From: Rhipidocladum racemiflorum
Taxonomy: Eukaryota > Streptophyta > Magnoliopsida > Poales > Poaceae
DNA: 64,000 nucleotides
Assembly (NCBI GenBank): GCA_036346355.1
Contig: CM070581.1
Location: 7,936,001 to 8,000,000 of the forward strand
Reading direction: 5' to 3'
The position numbers and the translations under genes were made by a program. Positions 33,894 through 44,880 of this stretch are shown here, one piece after another. The notes beneath the pieces are model-generated. The model was not told the DNA's origin and did not search any database. It saw nothing but the letters and a program-made list of their open reading frames with translations. Within the stretch, counting starts at the first letter, position 1. Each line of letters begins with the position of its first letter.

Positions 33894-34016
33894 CCCGGCT
33901 GTCGGGTTCGTATCGCACGGCTCTACCAGGGGAAGCAAACGTCGGGAGGAAAGGCGAGTGGGGGATGGAATTGGGTGCTTTGCGTTTGGAGCGGAGGCGA
34001 CGCGCCGAGCGAGTGG

Positions 34017-34024
34017 ATTAAATA
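34017..34024 (-). promoter_or_regulatory. TATA-like box of the ARM-repeat gene
   Basis: TATTTAAT on the minus strand, about 125 bases before the ATG at 33893, which would leave a leader of roughly 95 bases. It is the only AT-rich octamer in an otherwise very GC-rich upstream region. Confidence 0.5.
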
Positions 34025-34429
34025 ATGTCCGCTCCTTTATTTTCCCCCCGGTCTTCCGCGCAAGCACAGCCACCACCGTTGGATCTAATCTGACGGTCTC
34101 CCTAGCGCCAGCCATCTCGAAGCGTGCGGAGCGACGGACCGATGGCGTGAACGTCAGCCACCCGATAGGTATCCGACGGGGGACACGGGCCGCATCTCGT
34201 TGGGGGCAGACCGCTAGCGCGGTGGGGTGGACGAGCTCAGCGCGTGACACGTGCGACGGGGCCCCAGCGCGCGGGCGTGTACGGGTGACGCACGTGAGCG
34301 CGGCAAGACGCGTGCGGGGTGGAGCGGGGGCGCGCACCACGCTGGGCTGTCTCGCGTGGTGGGCTCAGGATTCAAAATCTAGTTCAAATTCTGCGAAATC
34401 TTGTATTTCGAACCCTCAACCTTTATAAC

Positions 34430-35260
34430 TACAGCGAAATTAAACTTTTTAAAAAAAAAAATCAAATGCTATAGTACCTATAATTCCGATGAAATTTTGA
34501 TATATTTTACCAAAAGTTGATTGGATTTGATCCGATTGGAGTCTTCACGTCGTTTTCCATGTGTGACAGTCGGTAGATCACCTAGTTAGCACATACACAT
34601 TAATTCTCACGATCATTAATTAAGTACCTCGGTTATCAGAATTTTTAAAAATTTCTCAAGTTTGATCACCATTTGAAAAATTTATGAGAATATTAGTGAT
34701 GCATCAAGACCATCCAAATTTTTTTAAAACTTTTTAATATGGTTTGAACTATTTTTCATTCAGTTAAAATTTATCGGCTAGTCTTCAGTAGCACTGTTCG
34801 AATTTTTTAAAATTCCTCGAGATTAATCATCGTCTCAAAATTTTATGATAATATTAATGTTAAGACCATCCACAAAATTTTTCAAAAGTTTCAAACGTGT
34901 TTTGCACTATTTTCTATTCGGTAGAAATTTGCTAGTCAACCTTTTGTCAGGATGATAGCACTGTCAGATTTTTAAAACATTCATCAAGCTTGATCATCAT
35001 CTAAAATTTTTATGGAAATATTGTTTGAATGTCAGGACCATCCAAAAAAATTCAAATTTTTTTGATGTTGTTTGAACTATTTTTCGTTCATTTTAAATTT
35101 ACCAAGATTTCGATAATTTCGGATGAAATTTCGTTTTTTGACCAAATCTCGGTTCAAAAAAATACCAGATTTGAATTTTGTTTGTTGAATTTCATCTGAA
35201 ATAACGATATTTCGCTGAGATTTTGGATTTCAGCGGGTGACAAGATTTGAACGGAAAACA
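34430..35260. repeat. Diverged tandem repeat (about three ~160-bp units) and AT-rich flank
   Basis: The phrase AGACCATCCA or AGGACCATCCA recurs at 34707, 34863 and 35034. It is preceded each time by a TTTATGAxAATATTA-like block and followed by TTTGAACTATTTTTCATTC-like sequence. No coding sequence. Confidence 0.55.
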
Positions 35261-37519
35261 AAATTTGAAATCCTGGATGGGCTAGTGGCCTCGACTCCGC
35301 GGCTACCGCGGCATAGCGACGCGGTGGACGTGAGGCGCGTGGTGGACTAGGCGCACGCCGATGGGAGGCTGGCTGGACCGCTGGAGGGTTGGGGATGTTG
35401 CTTGTGCGCAGCGGTGGCTTCGGCTGGGAAGCAGAATCAAGTGCTACCTATTTTTAAGTTATTATAATGTTATTTTTTTAAAATATAATATAAATAGGTA
35501 TAAAAAAATCTCTGAAAAACTTGCTTAGATAGGTCAGGAAGTGTCCCAAAAAATTTTAACTGAACATATAATTTATATTAATAGAAACCCAAAAAAAGAC
35601 AAATTTTAGTGAATAGTAACTTTGTCTTTTTCTTTCTTTCTGATTTATGATTTCCTTTTGAGCTGAATGTGTGCTTTTCATTTCTCCACGTTGTGCAGAT
35701 CGAATTTAGATATAAAATTTAGTGCTGTTATAGATTGATTTTATGTTAATGCTACTGGTTTCTTTAAATTTTTACGATCATTTGTACCGTGTTTTAGAAG
35801 TGCCAACGTTAAAGCGTGAAAGTACTTAGCCCAGGATATTGATATCCTTTCGGTGGGTGCCGCGCCGGTCGGCAGTGGTAGGTTCGAGGGTCCGCTGATT
35901 TGATGGTCTTCGGTAACTTGTGTGCGAAAAACTGAAAACGAGGGCAGTGGCAGCATTAGGAGGCAAAATCCGCAGCACTGTAGCGTTTGGCTGCTGCTAT
36001 AGTAGATGCTCAGATTGCAATCGTCGAAGGGCTTGGATGTTTCTGGACTGTTTATCACTACAACCTCACTATAAGAAATAGGATCGTTAAGCGCTCGAAC
36101 AACTGCATGTAATCCCATCTGTTTAAATGAGACCAATCTATGGGTTTATTAATCAATTATTAGTAGTGACATATATCAAACCTAGCTTGGCCTTCCATAC
36201 CTGGTCTACTCCATTCGGTCGAGTCAGGATAGACAACCATCTACCTGTTGGTTCGATCCAGTCAGGACAGAGCAGCAGCACGCCACTTGAGTACGTGCCA
36301 CTTATCCCTAGATCATCTGATCATGTCATGTTCTCCCATTCCGAATTTGTAAGGAAGACCAACAAGGGAAGTCAATGTTTCACAATCCGCAGCATTCGTC
36401 ACTCGTCGGTCGTTTTTTCCACCAGGAGGAGTCATTGCGTCAATGTTTCACAATTAGCTGCATTCGTCAGTCTTTTTTCCCCATGTAAATCAACTCGTTG
36501 AGTCGCTGCATGAATCACGAGTCATCTTAACCCCTGTCTGGCTTCTTTTTTTCTTTTTCTCACTGTAAAACCGAGTAAAGATTGCCCTATTCGAAGAACA
36601 GGAACGTCCGGTCCGACGTGGAATCCGGAACGGAACGTCTGAACGTCCGCGGCAAGCAATCACTACGAAATTGCCAAAAGTGATCCATGGACGGTCTACG
36701 TCATTTGGAAAAGAAGCTACAAATTAAAGGTACTAATTAACACTACTGATAATTGATTAATAATGGTAGCAAATAAGGCTATTATTACAGCACGTACCCA
36801 CTTCATCCGTAACATTTAGCACGACTGCATGACCGGCCAATTGGGTGAAGAAGCGTGGGTTGCGAGGATTGTTTCAGCAGTTTGTCACTTGATCTGATCA
36901 GCAGCTACGCATCAGTTCATCCTCTTGCATCACCAAGCACCTCTGAGTCTATGTGCAGTAATCGGGGATTACTCTCTGCACAGCTGCCGTGATGGTGATG
37001 CTGATAGGGCACATAATCAAACACCGCACAAACAATTTGTACCAGTGAATAGTAAGTACTAGCCCGCAAGTAGATGGTTCGATATTTGGTCATGGAGTCG
37101 GTGATGATAACGATTCTCAGGAGGGACGAAAAAAGCCGGTCATGACGATTCTATGGAGGCCAGGTCCTTGATTAATCACGACGTGATTTCCATGTTAACC
37201 TTTTGAGGCTGAACTCAACGATGGCCTGGAAAACCAAGCCTGTATGAGCCCTGAACAGTGCGGCCTGCATTCGATTTGGGCCTGCATATTGAGTGGATTT
37301 CCAACCATGGCCTGAATTCCCTGCCTGTATATCAACCATCACACAAGTCTCTCCTTTGCACATAGCACACATGAGGACGGCCTCTCTATATAGAGATAAA
37401 CCCCTTCGGCCTCTTGGATAGAGGCGCACATAGCACGCCCCCTTGAGATGGTTACAGGCCTGAATAGGCCTCCAAATATCCAAACAGGACGTTTTAGAGG
37501 CCGTCGTTGGAGAGAGTCT
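35261..37519. other. No recognised gene
   Basis: Open frames of 124-131 residues (36127-36501 plus, 35741-36136 minus, 37172-37558 minus) show no family motif. Around 37200-37480 'ggcctg' phrases and TTTGGATATTTGGAGGCCT on the minus strand hint at a decayed PIF-like MITE, without clear ends. Confidence 0.35.
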
Positions 37520-37655
37520 GAGAGGTGCTTCCATGATTTTTTTTTTAAAGTTATACAAATATTAAAGCACAAATAAATAGTAGATAGTGATTACTTACAT
37601 CTTCATTTGCTTTAAGATTTATACAGTTTATATTAAAAAGAGAAGCATTGCTCTA
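37520..37655. mobile_element. Foldback MITE, family Y, copy 3 (diverged)
   Basis: Begins GAGAGGTGCTTCCATGATTT and ends near AGAAGCATTGCTCT. The middle is a relative of copies 1 and 2 with part of the inner segment inverted (AGTAGATAGTGATTACTTAC). Confidence 0.55.
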
Positions 37656-38309
37656 ACCTTTTTCCTCGCCGACAAACGGCATCTACGACAACGATTCAGT
37701 TTAATAACTGAACTCTCTGAAAATTGCTAGGGGTCCTTGATTTAGGAACCTATGGAGCAATGACGTGCTAGCGGTACTACACTAGTTATTGCAACAAGTG
37801 CAACAAGCAAGGTAAACTTTGCTAGTAGTTTGTCAAACCAGGTAGACATCTGGTAGATGATCTCGGAGCTGGACCATTTATCCATTCAATTTGATCAAGA
37901 AAGCACGGTTATTGGTACTAGAAACTTAGGTGGGATATCAAGTTCCAACCACTATGATTTCGATGGATTTTTTTTTTGTAAATAATCAACTTTTATTCGT
38001 GTATTGCAGTAATATACATGCATTTCATTTTTTTACAGAAATGACCTCGCGTCGCGCCACGCTTGAGCGATTGCCGGACTGTCGCGCCAGCATGGCACGA
38101 CTAGCGACGTGTCGGGGACCGGGAGGGGGGTTAGGCCTGCGTGGTGGCGGGGGCGCTTCGCGCCAGGGTGGCGCGATGGGAGGGGCGCATCGCGCCATGT
38201 TGGCGCGACGGGAGGACGGCGCGGTGCATCGCGCCATGCTAACGCGACGGAAGGGTCACTGGCAGCGGGCGCCATAAATGCGCCCGAATGACCGAACCGG
38301 AGGCAGCCG

Positions 38310-38440
38310 GACCAACCAGAGCCAGAGAAAAGAAAAGAGAAAGAAGAAGGAAAGAAAAGAAAGAAGAAGAAGAAGAAGAAGAAGAAGAAGAAAGAAGAAG
38401 AAGAAGAAAAGAAAAGGAGGAGGAGGAGGAGGAGGAGAAG
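38310..38440. repeat. Purine (GAA/GGA) microsatellite
   Basis: A pure AGA/GAA run passing into GGA repeats. It creates Lys/Glu/Arg-rich and Phe/Leu/Ser-rich shadow frames on the two strands. Confidence 0.9.
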
Positions 38441-38832
38441 AGTATATTTTTTCGTGCTTGTTCGTCGTTGTTCGTTCATTCGTCGTTCATCGGTTAGTAA
38501 TTTTTATAATTATTTTTTTGTCAGTATAATTGATATATACGTAGAAAAATTATAGGTAGTCTTAAAAAACTGTTAGAGTAATCTAAAACAATGTGTTATG
38601 TAAATAATTTTGTTTTACACATAATTTATGAAATAATGTTTGGATAATGTTGTATATATGCAAATAATGTTGGTACATAATATAATATTGGCCTAGAAAT
38701 ATATGAGTTGCAATATTAATTTATTAGAGCAAAAAAATGTGTTGGTGGTTGGACAAAATAAACATAGTAGTAAGTAATTATTTATGAGACTAAAAAAATT
38801 AGGTTTACACTGAAAATAAACATAGTTGTTGG

Positions 38833-39123
38833 TTGTTGTATTTATGTATTATGCAGTCGTTTCCGCCACTGTGTGAATTTGAGCAGTGGGTTGACATGGA
38901 AATCAACCCCGAGGATGAAAGGCTCCTAGATCAAGCTAACCGGGAAGATGAGATCAGGCGACGGATACAGGAGGATTGTGATGCCGCATGCAAGGAGGCA
39001 CGTAGGAAGGAGGCCGAGAGAGAGAGAGAGGCGAGAGAGGGCACGTCGTGCCATAGAAGCCCCACCGGAGGCATGGGCGAAGAGGAAGTGGCCTCGATGC
39101 ACTCAGTAGATGTCTGGTTGTAA
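38833..39123 (+). CDS. Hypothetical TE-carried exon, zinc-finger-GRF-neighbour type
   Basis: The frame ends at TAA 39121-39123. A TTATGCAG splice-acceptor-like site lies at about 38855, so the real exon may begin with SFPPLCEFEQWVDMEI. That phrase followed by a charged helix (EDERLLDQANREDEIRRRIQ, then a Lys/Glu/Arg coiled coil) resembles small proteins with a GRF-type zinc-finger end found with grass transposons. Upstream exons were not identified with confidence. Function unknown. Confidence 0.4.
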   Translation: MLYLCIMQSFPPLCEFEQWVDMEINPEDERLLDQANREDEIRRRIQEDCDAACKEARRKEAEREREAREGTSCHRSPTGGMGEEEVASMHSVDVWL

Positions 39124-39330
39124 CTGTTATTTTTCTTGTTCGTGGATCTCCTTTCCGTCTAGTTGTAACTGTTATTTTCCTTGTTCGTGGTACTCCTTTC
39201 AGTTTTAAACCATAATCAAGAGTGTGGCCTACCTTCTTTTCAGCACTAGCATCTTATTTGTGAATCGCCTCTCTCGTATCTCCCTCTCCCACCATAGTTT
39301 TGCAATAAATAAAGTTGTTGTGGATTATAA

Positions 39331-39895
39331 TACTTAGGGTTATTGCGCTAGTGCATTTTAGAATGCAAAGAGAGGTGTAAATAAAATATTCTTCCATAAT
39401 ATGCTAGTTCATATATCAAATAGCAAATCTCATCCATTCTTACAAAAAATTACCTTCAAACATGATATTTTACGGCTTGTCGAAAAGCCTTAAGCGTTAT
39501 AGTTTGTTACAGAATATAATACTTAGGGTTATTGCGCTTTTACAATTTACATGCAAATCAATGTGTAAATAAAATATTTTTCCATAATATGATAGTCCAA
39601 TATATCAAATTGAAAATCTCATCCATTCTTACACAAAATTACCTTCAAACACGATATCTTACGGGCTTCCAAAAAAGCTTAGCGTTATCGTTTGTTCTCG
39701 ACTTTAATACTTAGGGTTATTGCGCTAGTGCATTTTAGATGCAAAGCAAGGTGTAAATAAAAATATTTTTTCAGAATATGATGGTCCATATATCGAAGAG
39801 CAAATCTGCCCCATTCTTCCAGAAAAATATATTCAAATACTATATTTTACACGCTGCCTAAAAGCCTTAAGCGTATCATGAAATAGATGCTTCTT
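39331..39895. repeat. Three tandem units of about 189 bp
   Basis: TACTTAGGGTTATTGCGCT starts at 39331, 39520 and 39708. Each unit continues with a ATGCAAAxxxxGGTGTAAATAAA block and ends near CTTAAGCGTTAT. Non-coding, inside the MULE. Confidence 0.85.
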
Positions 39896-40800
39896 AAATG
39901 GTTTATTCAACTCAGTTCATTCGTAAATATTTTTGCAAAAATGGGATATCTAAGACCCTAGAAACAAGTGATATTTATTTCATGATTTTTTGAGCCATGG
40001 TTTATACAATTTCTTCAGAATTCATAAAAGAGTCTTTATGTAAACTTAATTAATACAATTTAATTTTGCATGCAACATAATACTTTTTGTGAGATATTAC
40101 GAATCCTTATAGCTTACTAAAAAATTAGAAATTTATTTCGTTCGATGCGGAGCTTCAAAAATCACAAAACCCTACCACGTGCAATTAAGCCCTTTTTGTA
40201 CTCCGCTGGAGCGATTGGCGGTTATTTTTGTAAAAAAAATAAAAAACTTCCGTATATTTTTGTAATACACGAATAAAAAATAATTATTTATAAAAAAATT
40301 CGTTTGTATAGTCATAATACATAAAATGATCTTTATGTAAACTTGATTCAAACCATTTAATTCTGCATGGAACATAATAGTTTTTATTATATAATCTGAA
40401 CCCTTATAATTTAATACAAATTTAGAAATTTATTTTGTTGGATTTGAAGCTTTGTACCAAAAGATATAAAATATTAAATTAAATTCGAAAAAGAATAAAA
40501 AATAAAACATAAAAGAAAAGCATGGTCAGTACCTGCCCTCCCTCCTGCCCATCGCCTGGTCGCGCCAGGGTGGTGCGAGTGCTGCCCTGTCACGCCAGCA
40601 CGACGCGATTGGCCGCGTGGACCCCCGCCCACCTGCCTCGCCCTGCCACGTGGACGTTTCGCTCCACGCTGGCGCGATTAGGTAGTTTCGCACCACAATG
40701 TCGTGATTGTAGGTTACTTTTGTAAAAATAAAAAATTTAAGTATATTCTTGTATTACACGAATAAAAAATGATTATTTATAAAAAAAATCGATTTCGATG

Positions 40801-41614
40801 CTGGAGAAGTCCAATTGATTCTATTCGAGTACAATGTTCGAGTAGAATTTTTCTGATATGAAAGAAAACGACTTCTAAGTACAGGGTCAGGTAAAGAATT
40901 CAAAATATTTTGACATCAAACCAAGCACAACTTTACAAATTACAACCGCAGCTTTTTAGAAACACAGGGTGTTACTGCTGTTGCATACAACCGCAACTTT
41001 GCCTAAAACTCTCCTCCAGCAATTTAAATTTACACACACAGAGTTTGATTGCACTACGAGACCTGGCGAAAGTCAAACCCTGTTTGGGGGAGCAGTGCTG
41101 GCGTGAGACTCAGCATGCGGAGTACGTTGCACTCCGTAACCTTCTGATAGTCCAGCAGGCTGATTTAACGAGACACCATGAACGGACACGTCTTCATTTT
41201 GAGAGGGTGTCCCGTGCAGTATGGATGGTCTATGGACTGATGTCAGAGTGGCCATCAAGGCTGAGGGAGATCAGCCGTCGAATCGAGTCGACCGAGTCAC
41301 TGAGCTTCAGAGTTTACTTCCTCATATCGACGTGCCTGCTTCTCCTACCATTGTCGAGACAGCTCCTCCAACACAGTCTACTCCTACAACTCCAGAACGA
41401 GCTCACTATACTCCTCCTTCAGCTACAGTTAGTGATGTACCACCACAAGTTCTCATGTTTGACACACCTCTAGTTATCGGGACATCGACAGACGTTGCAG
41501 CTCCAGAGTCCACCCCTGCTCCACCTCATTGCTTGCACCTCCTAATGCTACCTCTCCAGCGACTGTCCAGCTCCAGTCACTTCTCCAGAGGACTTGTAGG
41601 TGATCGTCGACTTG
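40801..41614 (+). pseudogene. Unrecognised coding remnant, frameshifted
   Basis: A plus-strand frame (40910-41473) has a plausible protein stretch around 41060-41280 (residues QQADLTRHHERTRLHFERVS and WMVYGLMSEWPSRLREISRR). It then passes, by a frame change near 41280, into a Thr/Pro/Ser-rich stretch (41290-41600; APPTQSTPTTPERAHYTPPS). I do not recognise the family; the composition resembles plant transposon-linked proteins. It ends where the CACTA fragment begins. Confidence 0.3.
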
Positions 41615-41950
41615 CATTGCTGTAGAAATGTACATCACAATCAATTTTTTTTGCCATCACAGTCGGTTTTGATGGCAATATAAAGTCTTTAGACAGTGAT
41701 GAAGAGACACTATCACAATCGGTTTTCGCCCGATTGTGATAAACTTAGAACCGATTGTGATAAAGGGGTTGTCACAATCGGTTTTGATGACCGTTTATCA
41801 CAATTGGTTCTAGCTAAGAATCGATTGTGATGACCCCATTTGATATAATAGATTACAGTACATTCACAATATCTAACACAATATCACATAACATTTACAA
41901 TACATGATATTGTAAACAAGTTCTAAGTCTACTTTCATGTAATTTTAGCT
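41615..41950. mobile_element. Left end of a second, related CACTA element
   Basis: It begins CATTGCTGTAGAAATGTACA, a mutated version of the CACTA end at 16686. It continues with the same layout of ATCACAATCGGTT / AACCGATTGTGAT motifs and the same inner 'acaatatcacataacat' stretch. No matching right end was found, so it is truncated, or its right end lies beyond later insertions. Confidence 0.75.
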
Positions 41951-42354
41951 TTGTCTACTTTTATGTAAACCAGTTCGATAACAATATCAGAATGAAACCA
42001 CTTCTAAGTCTACTTTCATGTAATCCTTAGGAAATGTGTCAACAACGATAAAAGAAGTCAACAAGTTATCTTTTCTCTCCCGTAAAACCATACCAGCAAC
42101 AAGTTTAGGGGGACAAAATTCCCAACCATCACGAATGCAAATAGCCGTATGAGCAGGATATTGCTTTGCAGCTTCAGCATCACTGGGGTTCACATCTGCA
42201 TCAGATACCCACTTTAGAAATATGCAAGAGTTGATCGGCAGCAATAGACAATAGACTTGTTCGATACCATTCAGGACAGCTATATAATTAAGTTTAATTT
42301 GATGCATAAAATGTAAAAAAAAAACATATACGAAGCATAGCTCTTGAGGTGCAG
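41951..42354 (-). pseudogene. Unrecognised exon-like fragment
   Basis: A minus-strand frame after a GATGCAG acceptor-like site (about 42202) reads NPSDAEAAKQYPAHTAICIR, then DGWEFCPPKLVAGMVLRERK, ending LEVVSF and stop at 41987. The start of the longer open frame (42409) lies in intron-like DNA. It could belong to the CACTA fragment or be a captured host exon. A phrase of about 23 bases starting TTCTAAGTCTACTTTC occurs twice (about 41918 and 42002). Confidence 0.35.
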
Positions 42355-42565
42355 TGGTGCTTGTAATCCACCATAATACCATGGGGTGCTGGGAATCATG
42401 CTTTGCCAATAAGGGACTTCCTTAGATCAGGCCCCCTCCACTTTCTCGGTAGCAGAAGAATTGCACTTTATTAATCTTCCACCGCAGGCTCAGGAATGCA
42501 ATGTAGTTTCTAATAGCCCAGCTAGGGTATTCTTGATGGCCATGATCATGAAACTCATACAGCAG
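42355..42565 (-). pseudogene. ATG7: ATG7 exon fragment (autophagy E1 enzyme)
   Basis: After a GATGCAG splice acceptor the minus strand reads LLYEFHDHGHQEYPSWAIRN, then YIAFLSLRWKINKVQFFCYR. This corresponds to the N-terminal domain of plant ATG7 (consensus WPLRNYLAL and FFCYRE). An extra G causes a frameshift after FFCYRES, and a stop follows in LIGKA. Only one exon is present, with the activating and catalytic domains absent, so it is a captured or duplicated fragment. ATG7 itself activates ATG8 and ATG12 in autophagy. Confidence 0.7.
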
Positions 42566-43849
42566 CTGCATCAGCAAATCCATGCATTCACACAAAAGAA
42601 AATATATGTATGAAGAATAATAGGTAAAAATCTTCTAAATCACTGACCAAAACTGAGCTCATGAAATACTAAAATAATCGAATGCATGACACAAACCGAC
42701 CTTTTGAGTTTTGACCACTGCCCTGGCAATCTTTCCATTCCTTTTATTGTCTTATAGTAGCAGAGGAGTCTGAAGATATTTTGACCAAAAAGAATGGTAT
42801 GACTACATAAATTTTGATCCGTTCCAACAAAGAAATAGCAAATCAGGTCAACATAAACAACTAACAATAAGCTGCCAAGTAACGGCAACCCCAGTTACAG
42901 GTTTTGGAACCCTCGCAAGTTATTAGTGTTTAGGAGGGTCCCTGGGACTGGACAATTGTTCCTAGAGCCAAAGGAATTGGCAGATGGCGCTATGGATTCT
43001 GGACATAGCCTAAAGAGACCAGCAACTTGATTTGAGCATGGAGTATAATAGCCTAGCATAAAGTTCAAAGGAAATTGTTTAGCTCATTCAGAAATCTCTA
43101 GCTAAAAGCCTAAAACTATGAAAACAGTAACGACAAATCACATTGACGATCAAATTATATATAAAAAAAGGCCTACAAAATTGGAATTCTCTTTACCACT
43201 TCTTCTGGGGGGTCTCAGAAGATGGTTCTCAAAATCACAATTTCAGTGTTAGGATGGATGCTGACAGCATTATGCAGTAAGAGCATTCAGTAATGACACC
43301 AACAAGCCATCAGGTTACACAACTGAACTTAGCACAAGAACACTAAAGCCTGAATACGTTCCCAATTGGCGCTAAAATCCAAACCATCTAGACCAAATAA
43401 TTAGACTGTAGTTATAGCAGGCCGCGTACAGAGACGACTGCCTCAAAGTAACATGATTTCAAGCAAACCTTACAGCGGGGACAAACTCTAAGCAAACATT
43501 GAGTCGCGAAATCTATGTACACCCACAGCTAAGGCCCGTCGATCCTAGTTAGCAACTGCTCCCATGAACCACCGGGTTGGGGGTTCCATGGAACCCTCGA
43601 AGCGGCAACGCAGGGAATCTACACCCTCCTCCGCAGTGATCATGCGCAACAAACACAATCGAACGGGGCCTGAATCACAATTTCCGCAGTAATGAGAACC
43701 ACAATTTCGCAGTGGTCGTCGGAATTGCGTAGAGATGTATCATGGATGGCCGTGTACGGTGTACCGAAAATGAACGGGGCTTGAATCGAAGGAAGTGGAC
43801 GTACCTCTCACCTGAAACGGAGGAGCGGAGGCCGCGGATTGGGCGGTGC
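42566..43849. other. Intron-like or non-genic DNA
   Basis: No further ATG7 exon could be recognised here. The 82-residue minus frame at 42640-42888 is not conserved. Confidence 0.4.
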
Positions 43850-44137
43850 TGTCATGTCCCCTGGCGCTGTGGAGTTCGGCGCGTGAGATCGGTAGTCAAG
43901 TTGGTAAGAACTAGAAGAACAAGCAGGGGGAGGTAGGAAGAAGGAAGAAGACTCAGGAGAAGAATAAGGCAAATGGGGATTTCTTTCAATTCATTTTCTG
44001 TTCTTTCCTTGTGTCTATTTCTCAGCATTTATATATCTCTCTCTTTCTCTTACACGTGGGCCAGAGGATACCAGGTGTGACATTACCGCCCCCACGAGAA
44101 TTTGCTTGTCCCTAAGCAACCGAATTACCTCAAGACT
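43850..44137 (-). mobile_element. Possible gypsy 3' tail and LTR start
   Basis: On the minus strand GGGACAAGCAAATTCTCGTG, GGGGCGG, TAA, then TGTCACACC resembles the end of a gypsy polyprotein region, its purine tract and the first bases of an LTR (first base at 44082). A TATA-like GAGATATATAAATGC follows near 44030. The far end of the LTR is not defined. It is fused directly to the aminotransferase remnant. Confidence 0.4.
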
Positions 44138-44880
44138 AACATCAATGTCTTTTGACCGAGCATCTTCAAGCTGCTTCCTAACATCAGAGACTTCCAAACC
44201 CATCCTGTTGATTCATCTCTACTATATAAAGTGAGAGTTTCTTCCCACGTCACATTAATTGCCCTGCTTAATTGCCCTACGCAAGAAACAAAGCGTTGAT
44301 TTAATTAGCCAACTTTTGCAAGAAACGAAGCGTTAAAGATAGATGTTTGATCTTATGAAATAGTATTTTTTTATTTTTTAATCTTTATTTTTCATTATCA
44401 ATTTTGTTTTTCGTAGCAACGCACGGGCATATAACTAGTCCAGATAATATGGGACAACAGCTCCACCATGAAGAGCCATGAAAGCTGAGTACAAGGGATA
44501 CTGAGGAATCGGGTAAGGAATGCCATCTTTCTCATTCCTTATCAATAATTGCATCATCATGTGCACCCCAAGACTTGCTCCATTTGAAAGGAAAATGTCA
44601 TCTGCATTCGCACGGAAGCCGTCACGTGAAGTGATCCCAACAGCAATTGCATCACGCAGTCCTTTGATACCCTGGTTGTGTCTGTATGCTCCTGTTGCTC
44701 TTCCAGGAATCGAGGCAAGAATCTGCTTTGCCCGAGAAATAGCATCATCACTAAACAATGACTTGACTTCCTTTTTTCCCAACAAGTATGGATGATCACA
44801 CAGCGCGAGAACCTCCCTGAAGAATGTAGCTGGTTGCTGACCAAGTGATTGAGGATTTCCAATGTTGCAATAGAGAACGT
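44138..44880 (-). pseudogene. AlaAT: Alanine aminotransferase pseudogene fragment, interrupted by a Helitron
   Basis: From about 44878 the minus strand reads VLYCNIGNPQSLGQQP, SIPGRATGAYRHNQGIKGLR, ANADDIFLSNGASLGVHMMM and QYPLYSAFMALHGGAVVPYY, clear matches to plant alanine aminotransferase, a PLP-dependent enzyme of cytosol and mitochondria. The frame is cut by the Helitron at 44216-44438 and resumes as ESTGW, SDVRKQLEDARSKDIDV. One G is missing after GGATGGG, shifting the frame. The PLP-lysine region and both ends are missing. Confidence 0.85.
44216..44438 (+). mobile_element. Small Helitron (223 bp) in the aminotransferase exon
   Basis: Begins TCTCTACTATATAAAG after A (44215) and ends CGCACGGGCATATAACTAG before T (44439), the A|TC...CTRR|T rule. 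Removing it joins TTCA to TCCAG and gives, on the minus strand, an uninterrupted YYLDESTGW. The boundaries are therefore confirmed by the host reading frame. No coding. Confidence 0.85.

Larger units (their letters stand above)
37966..40790 (+). mobile_element. Mutator-like element (MULE), non-autonomous
   Basis: The perfect 10-bp duplication GATTTCGATG flanks it at 37956-37965 and 40791-40800. The ~90-bp terminal inverted repeats share GATTTTTTTT, TAAATAATCA, TTTTATTCGTGTA and AATATAC. The ends and target size fit MULEs. No MURA-type transposase was seen. The right terminal region is present twice (about 39990-40295 and 40300-40790). Inside are a purine microsatellite, a small gene-like exon and a three-unit tandem repeat. 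Confidence 0.75.

Noticed and set aside
32850..34025. 391-codon plus-strand frame, and 378- and 251-codon minus-strand frames over the ARM-repeat gene
   Set aside because: They are shadows of a very GC-rich gene: Arg/Gly-rich composition, no motifs, while the other minus frame encodes clear armadillo repeats.
34017..34340. Upstream start at 34340 for the ARM-repeat gene
   Set aside because: The extension would translate the TATA-like region and adds 149 residues not found in the family; the conserved N-terminus starts at 33893.
42640..42888. Additional ATG7 exon
   Set aside because: The 82-codon minus frame shows no similarity to ATG7 or any family I recognise.
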